A DNA stretch of 64,000 bases from Antilocapra americana (lineage: Eukaryota > Chordata > Mammalia > Artiodactyla > Antilocapridae). Positions 35,342 to 46,642 of this stretch are shown one piece after another (within the stretch, counting starts at the first letter, position 1; the number at the start of each line of letters is the position of its first letter). Below the pieces are notes generated by a model. The model ran no database searches, was not told the DNA's origin, and saw only the letters and a program-made list of their open reading frames with translations. The stretch covers positions 204,653 through 268,652 of the forward strand of contig ML664668.1 in NCBI GenBank assembly GCA_007570785.1, in the 5' to 3' direction. Made by a program: the position numbers and the translations under genes.

Positions 35342-35665
35342 AAAGAAAATCCTTCTTTGCCTCTTCCAACTTCTGGTAGCTCTTGGATTTTCTTGGCATG
35401 TTGGAGTATAAAAACAATCTCTGCCTCCACCTTTACAATCCCTTCTTTTTAATGTGTCTATTTATGCTCTTTTATGTCTCTTATAAGGATACTTGTTATT
35501 GGAGTTAGGGCTCTATCTGTATACAGTATCATGTCATCTTGAGATTTTTTACTTAATTATATTGGCAAATATCCTATTTCCAAACAAGGTCATATTCACA
35601 GGTACTGGGGGTTAGAACTTGGACCTATCTTTTGGGAATCACTACTCAACACACTACAGATGGAT

Positions 35666-36798
35666 ATAGATGTAGTGTAGATCATAGAAAAAGCTAGAAA
35701 ATTTCAGAAAAACATCTAGTTCTGCTTTATTGACCACACTAAAGCCTTTGACTGTGTAGATCACAACAAACTATAGAAAATTCTTAAATTGATGGGAATA
35801 CCAAACCACCTTACCTGCCTCGTGAGAAACCTGTATACAGGTCAAGAAGCAACAGTTAGAACCAGACATGGAACAATGAACTGGTTCCAAATTGGAAAGG
35901 AGTATTTCAAGGCTGTATATTATCACTCTGCTTATTTAACTTATATGCAGAGTACATCTTGCGAAATACTGGGCTGGATGAAGCATAAGCTGGAATAAAG
36001 ATTGCTGGGAGAAATATCAACAATCTCAGATATGTAGATGACAACAATCGAATGGCAGAAAGTGAAGAAGAATTAAAGAGCCTCTTCACTGAGATGAAAG
36101 AAGAGAGTGAAAAAGCTGGCTTAAAACTCAACATTCAAAAAACAAAGATCACGGCATCCAGTTCCATCACTTCATGGCAAATAGAAGGAGAAACAATGGA
36201 AACAGTGACAGACTTTCTTTTCTTGGGCTCCAAAATCACTGCAGATGGTGATTGCAGCCATGAAATTAGACACTTGGCTCCTTAGAAGAAAAGCAATGAC
36301 AAACCTAGACAGTGTATTAAAAAGAAGACGCATTATTTGCCTACAAAGGTCCGTCCAGCCAAAACTATGGTTTTTTCAGTAGTCATGTACAGATGTGAGA
36401 GCTGGACAATAAAAAAGGCTGAGCACCAAATAACTGATGTCTTCAAACTGTGGTGCTGGAGAAGACTCTTGAGAGTCCCTTGGACTGCAAGGAGATTAAA
36501 TCAGTCAATCCTAAGGGAGATCAGTCTTGAATATTCACTGGAAGGACTGATGCTGAAGCTGAAGCTCCAATATTTTGGCCACCTGATGTGAAAAGTTGAC
36601 TCACTGGCAGAGACTGATGCTGGGAAGATTGAAGGCAGGAGAAGAAGGGGTAGACAGAGGACGAGATGGTTTGATGGCATCACAGACTCAATGCACATGA
36701 GTTTGAGCAAACTCTGAGAGATGGTGGAGGACAGGGAAGCCTGGTGTGCTGCAGTCCATGTGGTCGCAGAGAGTCAGACACGACAGAGAGACTCAACA
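35666..36798 (+). mobile_element. BovB, RT core to 3' end
   Basis: Covers about 1.1 kb: TTCAGAAAAACATCTAGTTC, LTCLVRNLYTGQEATVRTRH, a YVDD catalytic box just before MAESEEELKSLFTEMKEESE (36052-), LGSKITADGDCSHEIRHLAP, ESWTIKKAEHQITDVFKLWC, and the Bov tail. Several frameshifts and stops separate the frames 35789-35998, 36052-36285 and 36337-36591. ACAGATGGAT at 35656-35665 and 36799-36808 is a 10-bp target duplication. Confidence 0.95.
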
Positions 36799-36808
36799 AC
36801 AGATGGAT

Positions 36809-38295
36809 TTATAAAATCCTTTGCTATCTTTTTATTTTGAGTCTCTTAGGTCTATCATTTCCTGACATAAAGTGGAGCTGTTTAAAAGCTTGATGACAAT
36901 TTCATTGTCTTTTCTTTGTGAGTTAATCTTTTTGCCTAGATGACTAACAAGTGATGTGTTTTTCTTTAAAATATAAATGTTTTAGTAAAATATATCTCAG
37001 TGTTGAATGTTCTTGTATCAGTATGTAGTATGCCCTTTCAATAAGTATTTTTAAAATTTTAATTCAAGCAAAATTGTTTGAATTAAAATTGTGTTAATTT
37101 TATTGGTTTTTCTTCTTCCATTGCCTTCATTTTCTTTTTCTTCCTATTATATGTATTTTGGATTTTTTTTCTTATCTTCCATATTTATCATTTTCTCTAG
37201 ACTCATTATGTCTTTCCTAATTTTCTATTAATTTTTTTCTTTTAATCTTCTACCCTTAAGGCAGTTTCCATGATGCCTATTTACTAGCATTTCTCAATTT
37301 ACTCTTCACTTCACTTTTGAAAAAATTACTTCTGTTTCAGCTCACTTCCCCTTGTCATCTGGTGGAATTTTCTAATTCAGACTCATCTTTTTGTTTTATA
37401 TTTTCTATATAATTTTAATCAAAAAGTTAAAAGAGTAAAACATTAAATATAAACTTTAAATTGTACTATACTTTTAAAATATTTACAGTTTATCTGTTTT
37501 GTAGACAAAAATCTCTAAAGTTCCTTCATTGAATGCAATGATGTTATTTTGCTTCCCCAAATCCTCCCGCTCTGAATTTAACAACAAAATTTTAAACAAT
37601 GTTTAAATAATCAGGTCAAGAACTATTATTCTATTGTATTTAATGACTCAATTTCACAGGATCTTTTAAAAAATAGTCACGTCATGTCACAGTATGTACA
37701 CATTTATTTGTATAGAGTATGGCTGAAGATCCAAACATGTTTCATGTAGTAATGAATTAGAATGACATATGTCAGCTATCAGTTATGGGCCAAAAAGTAT
37801 GATTCTCTCAGCAAGCCTACAAAATTATTACTTTATCCATTTTATAGAAGACATGTTTAGATTTGGAAATATTAATTAACTTTACCCCTTAAGCAAGGGG
37901 TAAAGCTCACATTTGGTTTAAAAATCCAATCTTCTGAGCCACTCTTAGGAAGCCAGTTGCCTAGGTAATCCTCACTTCCATTACAAGGATGCAAGGTGCT
38001 ATTTTAGGAGTAGTTCCTTCTTCTCTAGAGTACTCTATCCAGCATCCTGGGGCATTAGCAATTATTCTGTACAAGTCAAGCCCTAGTTTTATTTAACAAG
38101 GTCTGGTAAGACAGGATTATAAAAGAGATTTCATAAAGCATATGTGCACACACACACACACACATACACACCATTCAATAATAATTATATAGGTGGCTAA
38201 CACCAAGAAATTTACCAGGCAAATTTCAATCTTAACTGACCAGCAGCATATTAATTTTACATTCAAATACATTTTCAATTTGACCACTTTCCAGC
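36809..38295. other. AT-rich unclassified sequence
   Basis: T-rich DNA with no confident family, though an old antisense L1 is possible at 36830-37450. A short CA repeat lies at 38145-38171. Confidence 0.4.
38145..38171. repeat. (CA)n short microsatellite
   Basis: About 13 CA units with one TA interruption. Confidence 0.9.
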
Positions 38296-38505
38296 ACCTC
38301 CACCTATCATGTTTATTCCAAGATACTCCCATCTCCCTTTACTTTTCTTCAATAGCCCCCTAAATGGCTTCATTACTTCCACTTTTGCTGTACAGTTAAT
38401 TTTCCACATTGAGGCCAAGGTGATCTTTAAGAACATAAACCAGATCCTATCAATTATCTTTCAAAATTCTCTAGTAGCTGCTTTAACAGACAATAAAAGG
38501 TAAGT
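38296..38505 (+). mobile_element. Ancient mammalian repeat, unnamed
   Basis: AAATGGCTTCATTACTTCC, GAGGCCAAGGTGATCTTTAA, GAACATAAACCAGATCCTAT and TTTCAAAATTCTCTAGTAGC resemble the widespread mammalian repeat with 'CAGAGTGATCTTTTAAAA' and 'AAATCAGATCATGTCA' blocks. I cannot assign the family. Confidence 0.4.
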
Positions 38506-38514
38506 CTTTGTACT

Positions 38515-39846
38515 AATCTGACAGGATTATTTGATTTTTAATTGTTGATTTGTAAGAGTTCTTTATAAATTCTGGATATAAGTATTATATCTAGATATAA
38601 GCACTATATCAGATTTATGAATTACAACTATTTTTCCTCATTCTTTAGTTGTCTTTTCACTTTCTTTATGATGTCCTCTGAAATAGAAAAGGTTCTTTTG
38701 CTGCTTGTGCTTTTAGTGTCATATCTAGAAAGGATTTTCCAAACTCAATGTCTAAAGAATATTTTTAAGATTATTATAATTTTTAGCTCTTATATTTAGG
38801 TTTTATGACTCATTTTGAGTTATTTTTTGTGTATGATATAAGAAAGGAGGTACAACTTCATTGTGTTGCATGTAGATATCCAGTTGACCCAGCACAATTT
38901 TTTGAAAAGACCTTTCTTTTCCCATTTAATTGTCTAGGCATAATTTTTAAAAACCAATTAACCACAAATGTAAAAATTTACTTCTAGATTATCAGTTCTC
39001 TTCCACTGACCTGTATGTCTTACCTTGCCAGGACCTGACTGTCTTAGTTACTGTCACTTTTACACTAAGTTTTGCAGTTCAGGAGCATGACTCTTCAAAC
39101 GTTTTTCTTTTTCAAGATCATTTGACCATTATACATCCCTTGAATTCCCATGTGAATTTTATGATCGTCAATTTCTGCAAAAAAGTTAACTGGGATTTTG
39201 ACAGGGACTGGATTAACACTATAGATCAAATTATGGAAAGCTGACATCTTAACAATATTAAACCTTTTGTTCCATGAACATAGGGTGCCTTTCCATTCAC
39301 TCAGGTCTTCTTTAATTTTTTTTAAAGACAGTATTTTGCAGTTTTCAGAGTATGAGTTTTATACTTCTTTTGGTAAATCTATTCTACATATTATATTTTC
39401 CAATGTGCTATTATAAAAGAAAATTTTTAGTTTTAAAATTTTAATTAGAGGAAAATTGCTTTACAATGCTGTACAAATTTTCTTAACTTTTAGATTTTTT
39501 ATTGCTAGGGTACAGAAATAAAACAGATTTTGTATACTAATCTTGCAAGCTGGCTGAAATCACTCCTTTATTAATCCTATATTTTTTAGTGGATTCTTTA
39601 TAAGTTTCTATATACAATATTGTATCATCTTGCCTAATTTCCCTAGGCAGAGGCAATACAACGTTAAGAAGAAGTTGTGAGAGTGAAAATCCTTGTCTTA
39701 TTTCTGATCTTAAGGAAAAGACATTCAGTTATTTACCAATAATAATTAGAGTGTTCAATGTGGACTTTTTATGGATGGGTGTGTTTTCTTCATTTCTTTT
39801 CTTGGATACTTAACATTTTAGATACTATCAATATATTGTAGCAGCT
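38515..39846 (-). mobile_element. L1M fragment, ORF2
   Basis: Antisense L1 ORF2 landmarks: TTGTAAGAGTTCTTTATAAA, TCTAGAAAGGATTTTCCAAA, GAAAAGACCTTTCTTTTCCC, TGAACATAGGGTGCCTTTCC, and GTGAAAATCCTTGTCTTATT near the RT core. A small run at 39430-39475 (TTAATTAGAGGAAAATTGCT) resembles a separate L1 3' tail scrap. Interrupted at its right end by a BovB. Confidence 0.8.
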
Positions 39847-39856
39847 CTGGATACTA

Positions 39857-40298
39857 GTCGAAGCTATGGTTTTTCTAGCAGTCATGTATGGATGTGAGAG
39901 TTGGACCATAAAGAAAGCTGAGCACTGAAGAACAGAGGCTTTTGAACCATGGTGCTGGAGAAGCCTCTTGAGAATCCCTTGGACAGCAAGGAGATCAAAC
40001 CAGTCAATCCTATAGGAAATCAGTCCTGAATATTCATTGGAAAGACTGATGCTGAAGCTGAAACTCCAATACCTTGGCCACCTGATGCAAAGAACTGACT
40101 CATTGGAAAAAACTCCGATGCTGGGAAAGATTGAAGGCGGGAGGAAAAGGGGATGACAGAGGACGAGATGGCTGGATGGCATCACCAACTCAATGGACAT
40201 GAGTTTGAGCAAGCTCCAGGAGTTGGTGATGGACAGGGAAGCCTGGAGTGATGCAGTACATAGGGTCGCAAAGAGTCGGACACGACTGAGGGACTGAA
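39857..40298 (+). mobile_element. BovB 3' end with target duplication
   Basis: 5'-truncated BovB from TCGAAGCTATGGTTTTTCTA to the tail AAGAGTCGGACACGACTGAG. A perfect 10-bp repeat, CTGGATACTA, at 39847-39856 and 40299-40308 marks the insertion. The minus-strand 140-codon frame at 39790-40212 is antisense BovB. Confidence 0.95.
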
Positions 40299-40308
40299 CT
40301 GGATACTA

Positions 40309-42335
40309 ATACCCCCTCTTGGGTTCAGTGGCATTGCTTGCTTGCTTTTTGGTTTAGTGGCTTGCCTGTACTATTTTAGTGAAGCCTATTTCCCCAGCAG
40401 GTTGTATCCTGTGATTTAGCTCTTCAGAGGGCACAGCCTTGGACGTGCACACATTCACCCTGGGGTAACGATGACTTCCACAGGCTCTCTTTGTATCTTT
40501 CCCTGATCTCTCTAGGCTCTCTCCTATGGCTGGATTTACAAGCAACTGTTATACTGATGTTGCTATGGTTTCAGTACTGCCCTGAGGCATAAATTCCTCC
40601 CCAGTCTGATCTCATTAATAGTTATCTCTATAGAAGTGATCTTTGAGGCCAGTGTTTGAGGTCTGTTCCCACCCTAGGAGGACTCTTCTTAGCTACCTCC
40701 ATCACTGAGTCTCTCTGATACACATCTAGCTGGTTTAGTTTAGCTTACCGTTCTCACTGAGCAACCAGCATTTTTGTAATTGTAGCATTAAAAACCTCCA
40801 TGGGTTTGGGGAGTTCCCTTAGCCCTCAACTACCCACGTTTTGTTCCAAATGAAGAAATGTCCCTTAGAAAGAGCTTCAGAGTTCTCTGCTCTTACAGCC
40901 TGCCTCTTCCTCTGAGCAAAATAACACTGATCCAGTGCTGAGGGCATGAAATGTGGCCCAATTCACCAGGGACATCTCTGCCTCATGAGCAGGATACTAG
41001 GCTAGCGTACCATCCTCTGGTCTTCTTGTTTCACTTCTTCTAGCACAGAACCTCCACCCCCTGAGTGAGCTGGAGTGATAGTGACTGGAGCCCCAGTATT
41101 GCTGACCTGCCAACATTGGAGTGAGGCTCTTTCCAAGAAGTAGAAGCTGGGCTGAGCAAGAGATCTTCCAGGTCTCTCGGTCTACTCTTTCCTAGAACAG
41201 AGTTTCTGAAACTCCAAGCTGCTGGGATGGAGAAAGGCTGGTGGCCTGTCCCTCTGGGGGAGATACCACTGTCCTGAACTGGAACCTGGAGACAGAGAAA
41301 GCCCAGTGTCTTGTCCATTTCCTGTCATAATGGAGCTTCAATCACACTGAGTTGGGAGGGAAATACTGGGAAGAGGTTGTGGTTCAAATTTCACAGACTC
41401 TCATTGTACTTACTGAGATTTAATAGTCATTCTTGAATATTGTTTTAAACTTGATACATGTTCTTAAAACAATTTTCAGAGATTTTAAATGGTTGCTTTG
41501 AGACAATACATAAAATTTTCACCAGTTATGGTTTTTTCACCAGCAAAAGAATCCACAAATCTACTCATCTTCTCATGTCATCATTCCAGAAGTCATTTTG
41601 TAATTCTTAATAAACTATTTTTGAGTTTGTGGTTTTAAATGGAACCCTGTGGGTCAAAGGAAGATGTGACAGTGTTTAAAGCCTCTACTCATATCAGCCC
41701 AACTCTCATCACCTCCTGGTCTCTCTGGTAAAGCCTAATCCCCACTCCCAGTGCTCTGAGCCCCTCAAAGGCTCTCCTTCCTCCCACCCATCTAGCAACC
41801 ACTGCTGCCTACTACCCCATGGGGTGTGTCCCTGGACAGACAGACAGACAGGACTAGAGTCAGATGACTGTGCTCCATGGCATTGTGGGGGTCACAGCTT
41901 GGCGATAGCTATCCATGCCCCAGGTTTCAGTGCCACAGCCCATTTAGAGTAAATTTGGAGGTGGTAAGACCTTCAATCATGCTCCATTCAAGCAAAAATC
42001 AAGTGATCCCCAAGATGGAGGGTGAAATCCCTCTGAGACTGCTTGTCTGTGAACCACAGGAAGCTAGACACTTGGCTCAACTTTCCCACCTTCTAAAGTC
42101 TTACTGGTTTGGCTACTGGTGGGATATGGACCAGAAAGCCGTGGACTACATGTGTTCCAAACTTCAGGTCAGGCTTCCACGAACCTTTGAAAGTTTGCAT
42201 TTGCCCTGTCCATGTTCTCTTACAGGAGGAAAGGTGATGTGAATTAATAGAAAATGAAAAACAAACAAACAAAAAACAACAACGCCAGGTTGAGAAAGAG
42301 ACCATGGAAAGAAACACTTATAGACTGTCTCCTCT
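40309..42335. other. Repeat-poor, GC-richer stretch
   Basis: About 2 kb with the window's most balanced base composition. No recognised repeat. The frame at 41877-42242 (+, 121 codons) has no domain or splice context I can defend. A (GACA)n scrap lies at 41836-41852. Confidence 0.45.
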
Positions 42336-42339
42336 GCCT

Positions 42340-42640
42340 ACAATATCACTTCCCGTCATCCTCCCTTCTACAACCTGGTGGTCACTCCTATTTATTCTTC
42401 ATGTCTTGGCTTAGATGTCACTTCCTCTGAAAACCTTTCTCTCCAGTTTGGATTAAGTATTGCCACGTGATTTGACATAGTCTCTCCTTTCCTCATCTAA
42501 TTACCTATGTTCAAGTGTCTATTTATTTGCTCAATTATATCCTATCAAAACTCTTGAGGGCAGAGATTATTTTCTTGGTCATCACTGTCCCTCTGAGTTC
42601 TTCCACAGTGCCAGGCATCACATGTTGAATACATCACCGT
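42340..42640 (+). mobile_element. L2 LINE 3' part
   Basis: Classic L2 order: CATGTCTTGGCTTAGATGTC, ACTTCCTCTGAAAACCTTTC, CTATTTATTTGCTCAATTAT, CTCTTGAGGGCAGAGATTAT, CACAGTGCCAGGCATCACAT. Ancient and non-coding. Confidence 0.82.
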
Positions 42641-43300
42641 TAAATCCTGATTAAATAGACAGACAAGCCTTTTAGATGTGATGTCTGGGCTGATTTCTGA
42701 AAGAGGACAAGGAGATGATAGGAGGCAATGTGAGAGGAACATGGAAAGGCATAGAGGAGGTGTGATGTAGCCAGTACATCTAGGGGGCAGCCAGTTGCTC
42801 CCTGGGACTGGAATGTAGGGCACAAGTTGATGTGTACAGAGATACTTTGTGCACAATATTAATGAGATTGGCCTCCATCTGGAAGGTAACATGGAGCCAC
42901 TGGAATTATTTAAGATGTAAAGTTAGCACATCTTAGTGAGATCACTCTGGGTCCAATATGAGAAAGCTTGGCTATTACAGTCACTCACATAGGAGGAAGA
43001 GAGGGCCTGGGTTAGGGCAGTGGGGGTACTGAGGAAGGAATGGATTAAAGTGGCCCTAAAATAGGACTCAATGATTGACGGAACATGGGATATGAAAGAA
43101 GAATGTCTACGAGTGCTCTAACTTAGATGTCTAAGCAATAGATATGCAGTAAGTCAGGGTAGAAGAAGAGAGGAAGGAGGGGGTATGAGGTCAGGAGCAT
43201 AAGGGAAGATCAGGACTTTGTTGTGTATATATTGGCTAAAATGCCTTTGGGATATGTTGGAGATAGGATAACTTAATGTCAACCAAGTATATGTGGCAGC
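42641..43300 (+). mobile_element. Ancient mammalian repeat, family unnamed (copy 1)
   Basis: CATGGAGCCACTGGAATTAT, AGTGAGATCACTCTGGGTCC and ATCAGGACTTTGTTGTG fit the mammal-wide repeat with 'GGAGCCACTGAAGG' and 'AGATCACTCTGGCTG' blocks. I cannot name the family from memory with confidence. A related region lies at 55200-56060. Confidence 0.5.
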
Positions 43301-43865
43301 AGGTACCCAGAAGCACTGTTCCATTTTTGGAACATGCCATATTTGTAAGTTGGAGTCAGTTTATATTTGGATTTGTTGTTGAATACTGGGGTTGACATTG
43401 AGAGTATAAACATGCAACACTTAAAAATAATAATAATAAGGAAGTCACACTGCAAAGATCCAGCACAAGATGGACTTAAAAACTGTTCCTCTACCTCAGT
43501 CCTCAACTTCCTCCATTTCTCTGGATTTAAACCTATAATGCTTGGTTCTCTTTTCTTTTTCCTGTTTGATGTCTCCTTATTCATGGGAGAATGGAAATGT
43601 TTCATGTGCCTTGTCCACAGTGGAATTATCCCCTATGTCCTGAAACATAATATTGAGCCAGGTGACTTACAAGGTCACAGACTTATCCTCCATTACATCG
43701 TGTTGGCCAAAATATTCATATGGATTTTTCCATATGAAAAAATTTTCCAGTATTATCACTGCATGTGCACAAGTGTGCATACATCTATACACACTCACAC
43801 ACATATCACTTGCTTCAGAACTGCTAGTCTATCTTCAATTCAATTCAGTGTGCTACGGTACCTTA
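43301..43865. other. Unclassified sequence
   Basis: No repeat family named. The 178-codon frame at 43367-43903 (+) has no recognisable domain, runs into the adjacent L2-like repeat and contains a translated CA-rich run, so it is not supported as a gene. A short AAT run is at 43424-43439. Confidence 0.4.
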
Positions 43866-44140
43866 AACCTCCAAATCTTTGGCCATGCCATTCCATCTGC
43901 TGAAGATTCTTTTCCTCCTCTTCTATCTGTATGCTGATATTTCTGGCTAATCCTTACTTGTCCCTTAAGAATGAGCTCACTTAATGCAAACAGGTTCCCA
44001 CAAGCATCTTTACAGTCCTCGGGTTCACTCAAAAGGTTCTCCCTTATCATTTTCTCATACAGCACGGCAATGACTGATGTTCTTCCACATGTCATCTTCT
44101 CTATGTTGAGCATCTTCAAAGTCAGGGCTGCTCAGTACTC
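43866..44140 (+). mobile_element. L2-like LINE fragment
   Basis: GCCATGCCATTCCATCTGCT, TTCTTTTCCTCCTCTTCTAT, CTGGCTAATCCTTACTTGTC and CCTTAAGAATGAGCTCACTT follow the L2 order 'TGTTCCCTCTGCCTGG ... CCTCTTCTCCTGGCTAACTCC ... CTCAGCTCAAATGTC'. Confidence 0.6.
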
Positions 44141-44150
44141 AGCCTTTAAT

Positions 44151-46640
44151 ATGTGCCAAATGAGGTGATGCTGAAGAATGAGGGGCTATGGGTGAAGGTT
44201 TAGGAAAACCTTCAAAGTGCTCTTAGAATGAGGAACAAAAAGTCCACAAGAAGAAAGAAAGTCAACAGGGAACTAATAAAATTACTTGGGATAGTCCACT
44301 AAATTTCTACACCCTTTTCAGAAAAAAGGACTTGATGACTCAAGTTAAAGCCTAAGTTGCCAGAATTAACAGGCCCGGATTCAGTTTTATTCCCCAGGAA
44401 CAGAGTTTTAAATTTCATTGTAAAGAAATCAGTAGGAAGCCTAATATGCTAGTCATATTTATTGGTAAGTTATAAGAGCATCCCTGCAATAATCTATTAT
44501 TCATCAACTGCTTCTTATAAACAAGCAGTTTCCACCCTAACCAAGAACCAGCAGCCTGGTAGTTGGCAGCTAGAGATAACATCACATCTACTAGACTGAG
44601 GAGGCAATGGGTTTTCTCTGCTTCCCTGTAAGGACCCACAGACATCTGCTGCCATGGGGGGCTGCTGTACTTGGTGTGCAGTGATCAGTAAACCAGGCAC
44701 TGAAGTCTTGAGTGTTATTCTCCTCACTGAAACCACAAATGATTCATATTTTCATGACCATCTGTAACAAATCAAGAATAAAATAAAGAACCTCACTGCT
44801 AAAACCACTTGTGATTACCAGGGAGAAAACAGGGATTTCTCCTCCACCACAGGAGATTATACTTAAAGAGAGAGATGTGAAAACTGTGAGGCATTTGCAG
44901 ATTCAGCCTATGTGCCCTCCTTTCCTCAACACAAGCTCCTTGAGGATGTTTCTACGATGCAAAGGTCAATCTCTCACATCCAATTCAGCCCTTTACGACC
45001 TGTTCAAACACCTGTCATGTGCAGAGTCACTCTTTCTGGGTTTGGTATTGTCATCCAAATACCTCAGTATTTCAGATTATCCCCCTTTGGTCATGCAAAC
45101 CAAAATGCTATTTCCAGGATTTTTTTCATCCTATCATCAAGATTTTTCCCTTATTCTGCTACCTCCTCCTGTAAGTTTTTTTTTTGTTTTATTGCTATAG
45201 AGTTCATGGGTAATACTACTTTTGGAAAGAGATCTGTAAATCTTCACATTTCACTTCAGCACCAAACTGATGTTACATAAGAGAAAAATCTGTAATCCAT
45301 CATATGAAGGGAAATGAGGATGAATGCAGCATACACCATTCTATAAAATGGTTTTTTCCTACCTGTGGGGAATAAGTTAACAAAATTGACCTAAATAGAT
45401 GCCTAAATGGAAAACATTACAAGCAAGATTCAGCTGTATATAGAAGGGATGAGAGGGGGAGGAGAAAAACTGCAGGGCCCAAGCAATTGTTTTAAACCAA
45501 GGGCTTTCAGGTGAATGATCTTTCAAAGAAAAATGACCAGGTCCAGATAGAAAACTATGTATTTAACTACAAACAAGGCTGTTTTAAACTTTCTCCTTGA
45601 AGTGGAAAAGTATCACACTGAAAAATGATTTTGAGAAATACTTTGTGTGATATTAGAATTCATCCACATCTACCTGCCTCAACTAAACATAGGCCCAGTG
45701 GATTTCGGTACTTGCCTCCCAATCTATTTTTATCTCGTGAAATACTATTAACATCCAAAGCATAAGCAGCAGTCTTCTGTGCTTAGAATAAGGAAAACGC
45801 CCTTTCCCTTCAGCTGATATAACCACACTGCCTTTATCAGAGTGAGGATCTCAAGCTTTTGAGCATCCCAGGTGTTAGAAAAGCTGCGTACGGCTGCATA
45901 GGATGCATTCTGCCAAACATGAATGAACCTGCCAGGCTTTGCAAGTCTAGAAATATCTAAAGCTGTTCTCAGCAGACATTCTGGAAGCAATTTAAATTTC
46001 TGAGGGCTTTGAAAATATGTATTTTTGGTTATCTCATATGGGAAGTGTGCAGCCACAAAACCCTGCTGTCTTCTTCCCAGTACACTGGCTCCCCACTCCT
46101 AGCAAGCACAGATAACTTTTTTCAGAAGGTTTAAATTCCCCTCAAGCCCTTGCCATAAGAAGACTTCCAAGTGAGTCATTGGGAGAAGTTCAACATGATA
46201 ATGGCTACGAGCTCTGTAAAGCCCCTGACTCCATTCTAGTACCTGGTCTAAGGGTTCATGATAAAAACTGGCAAGGCCACAAGTTTTTGCCAATCTGAAT
46301 TCAACAGACTGTCTAAATGGCCACAACTCCTGACAGGAACACAGAAAGGTCATCTTCCCTTGGGAAGCAACTTTAGTCCCAGCAAACAAGACTATCTTCC
46401 ATGCTACCAACAAACTCAACCATATTATCAAGGCTAGAATTTTAACTGCTGTCATCAGCTTGGCAGCAAAAACCCCAAAGGGAATCTGCTCAAGCCCTTT
46501 ATTTTGGAATGTTCTATTAGCTTCACTGAACAGAGACTGGGATTATTTAGCCAATGTAGAGGATATTATAATTAGAATAAAAGGCTTCATTCATTGTGAG
46601 ATTAATGTGTTCCAGGCACCATGGTATCTCCAGTTTTCTT
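44151..46640. other. Largest repeat-free stretch of this region
   Basis: About 2.5 kb without a confident repeat. The longest frames are 44811-45200 (+, 129 codons), 45748-46056 (-, 102) and 46099-46455 (-, 118, with a hydrophobic start ILALIIWLSLLVAWKIVLF). None shows a known domain, good start context or splice pattern. Confidence 0.45.
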
Positions 46641-46642
46641 GA

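Larger units (their letters stand above)
34868..35658 (-). mobile_element. MLT1-like LTR (5' LTR), split by an L1
   Basis: Antisense MLT1-type LTR: CAGATCACCACAAACTTGGG, TCACAGTTCTAGCGGTCAGA, CCTCTTCCAACTTCTGGTAG, CTCTTATAAGGATACTTGTT, ATTCACAGGTACTGGGGGTT, ending CAACACACTACA. It is cut at 35025 by a young L1 tail. Its edge is followed within 10 bp by a BovB. Confidence 0.85.

Noticed and set aside
43367..43903. 178-codon frame as a gene
   Set aside because: It crosses a CA-rich run and enters an L2-like repeat, and has no domain.
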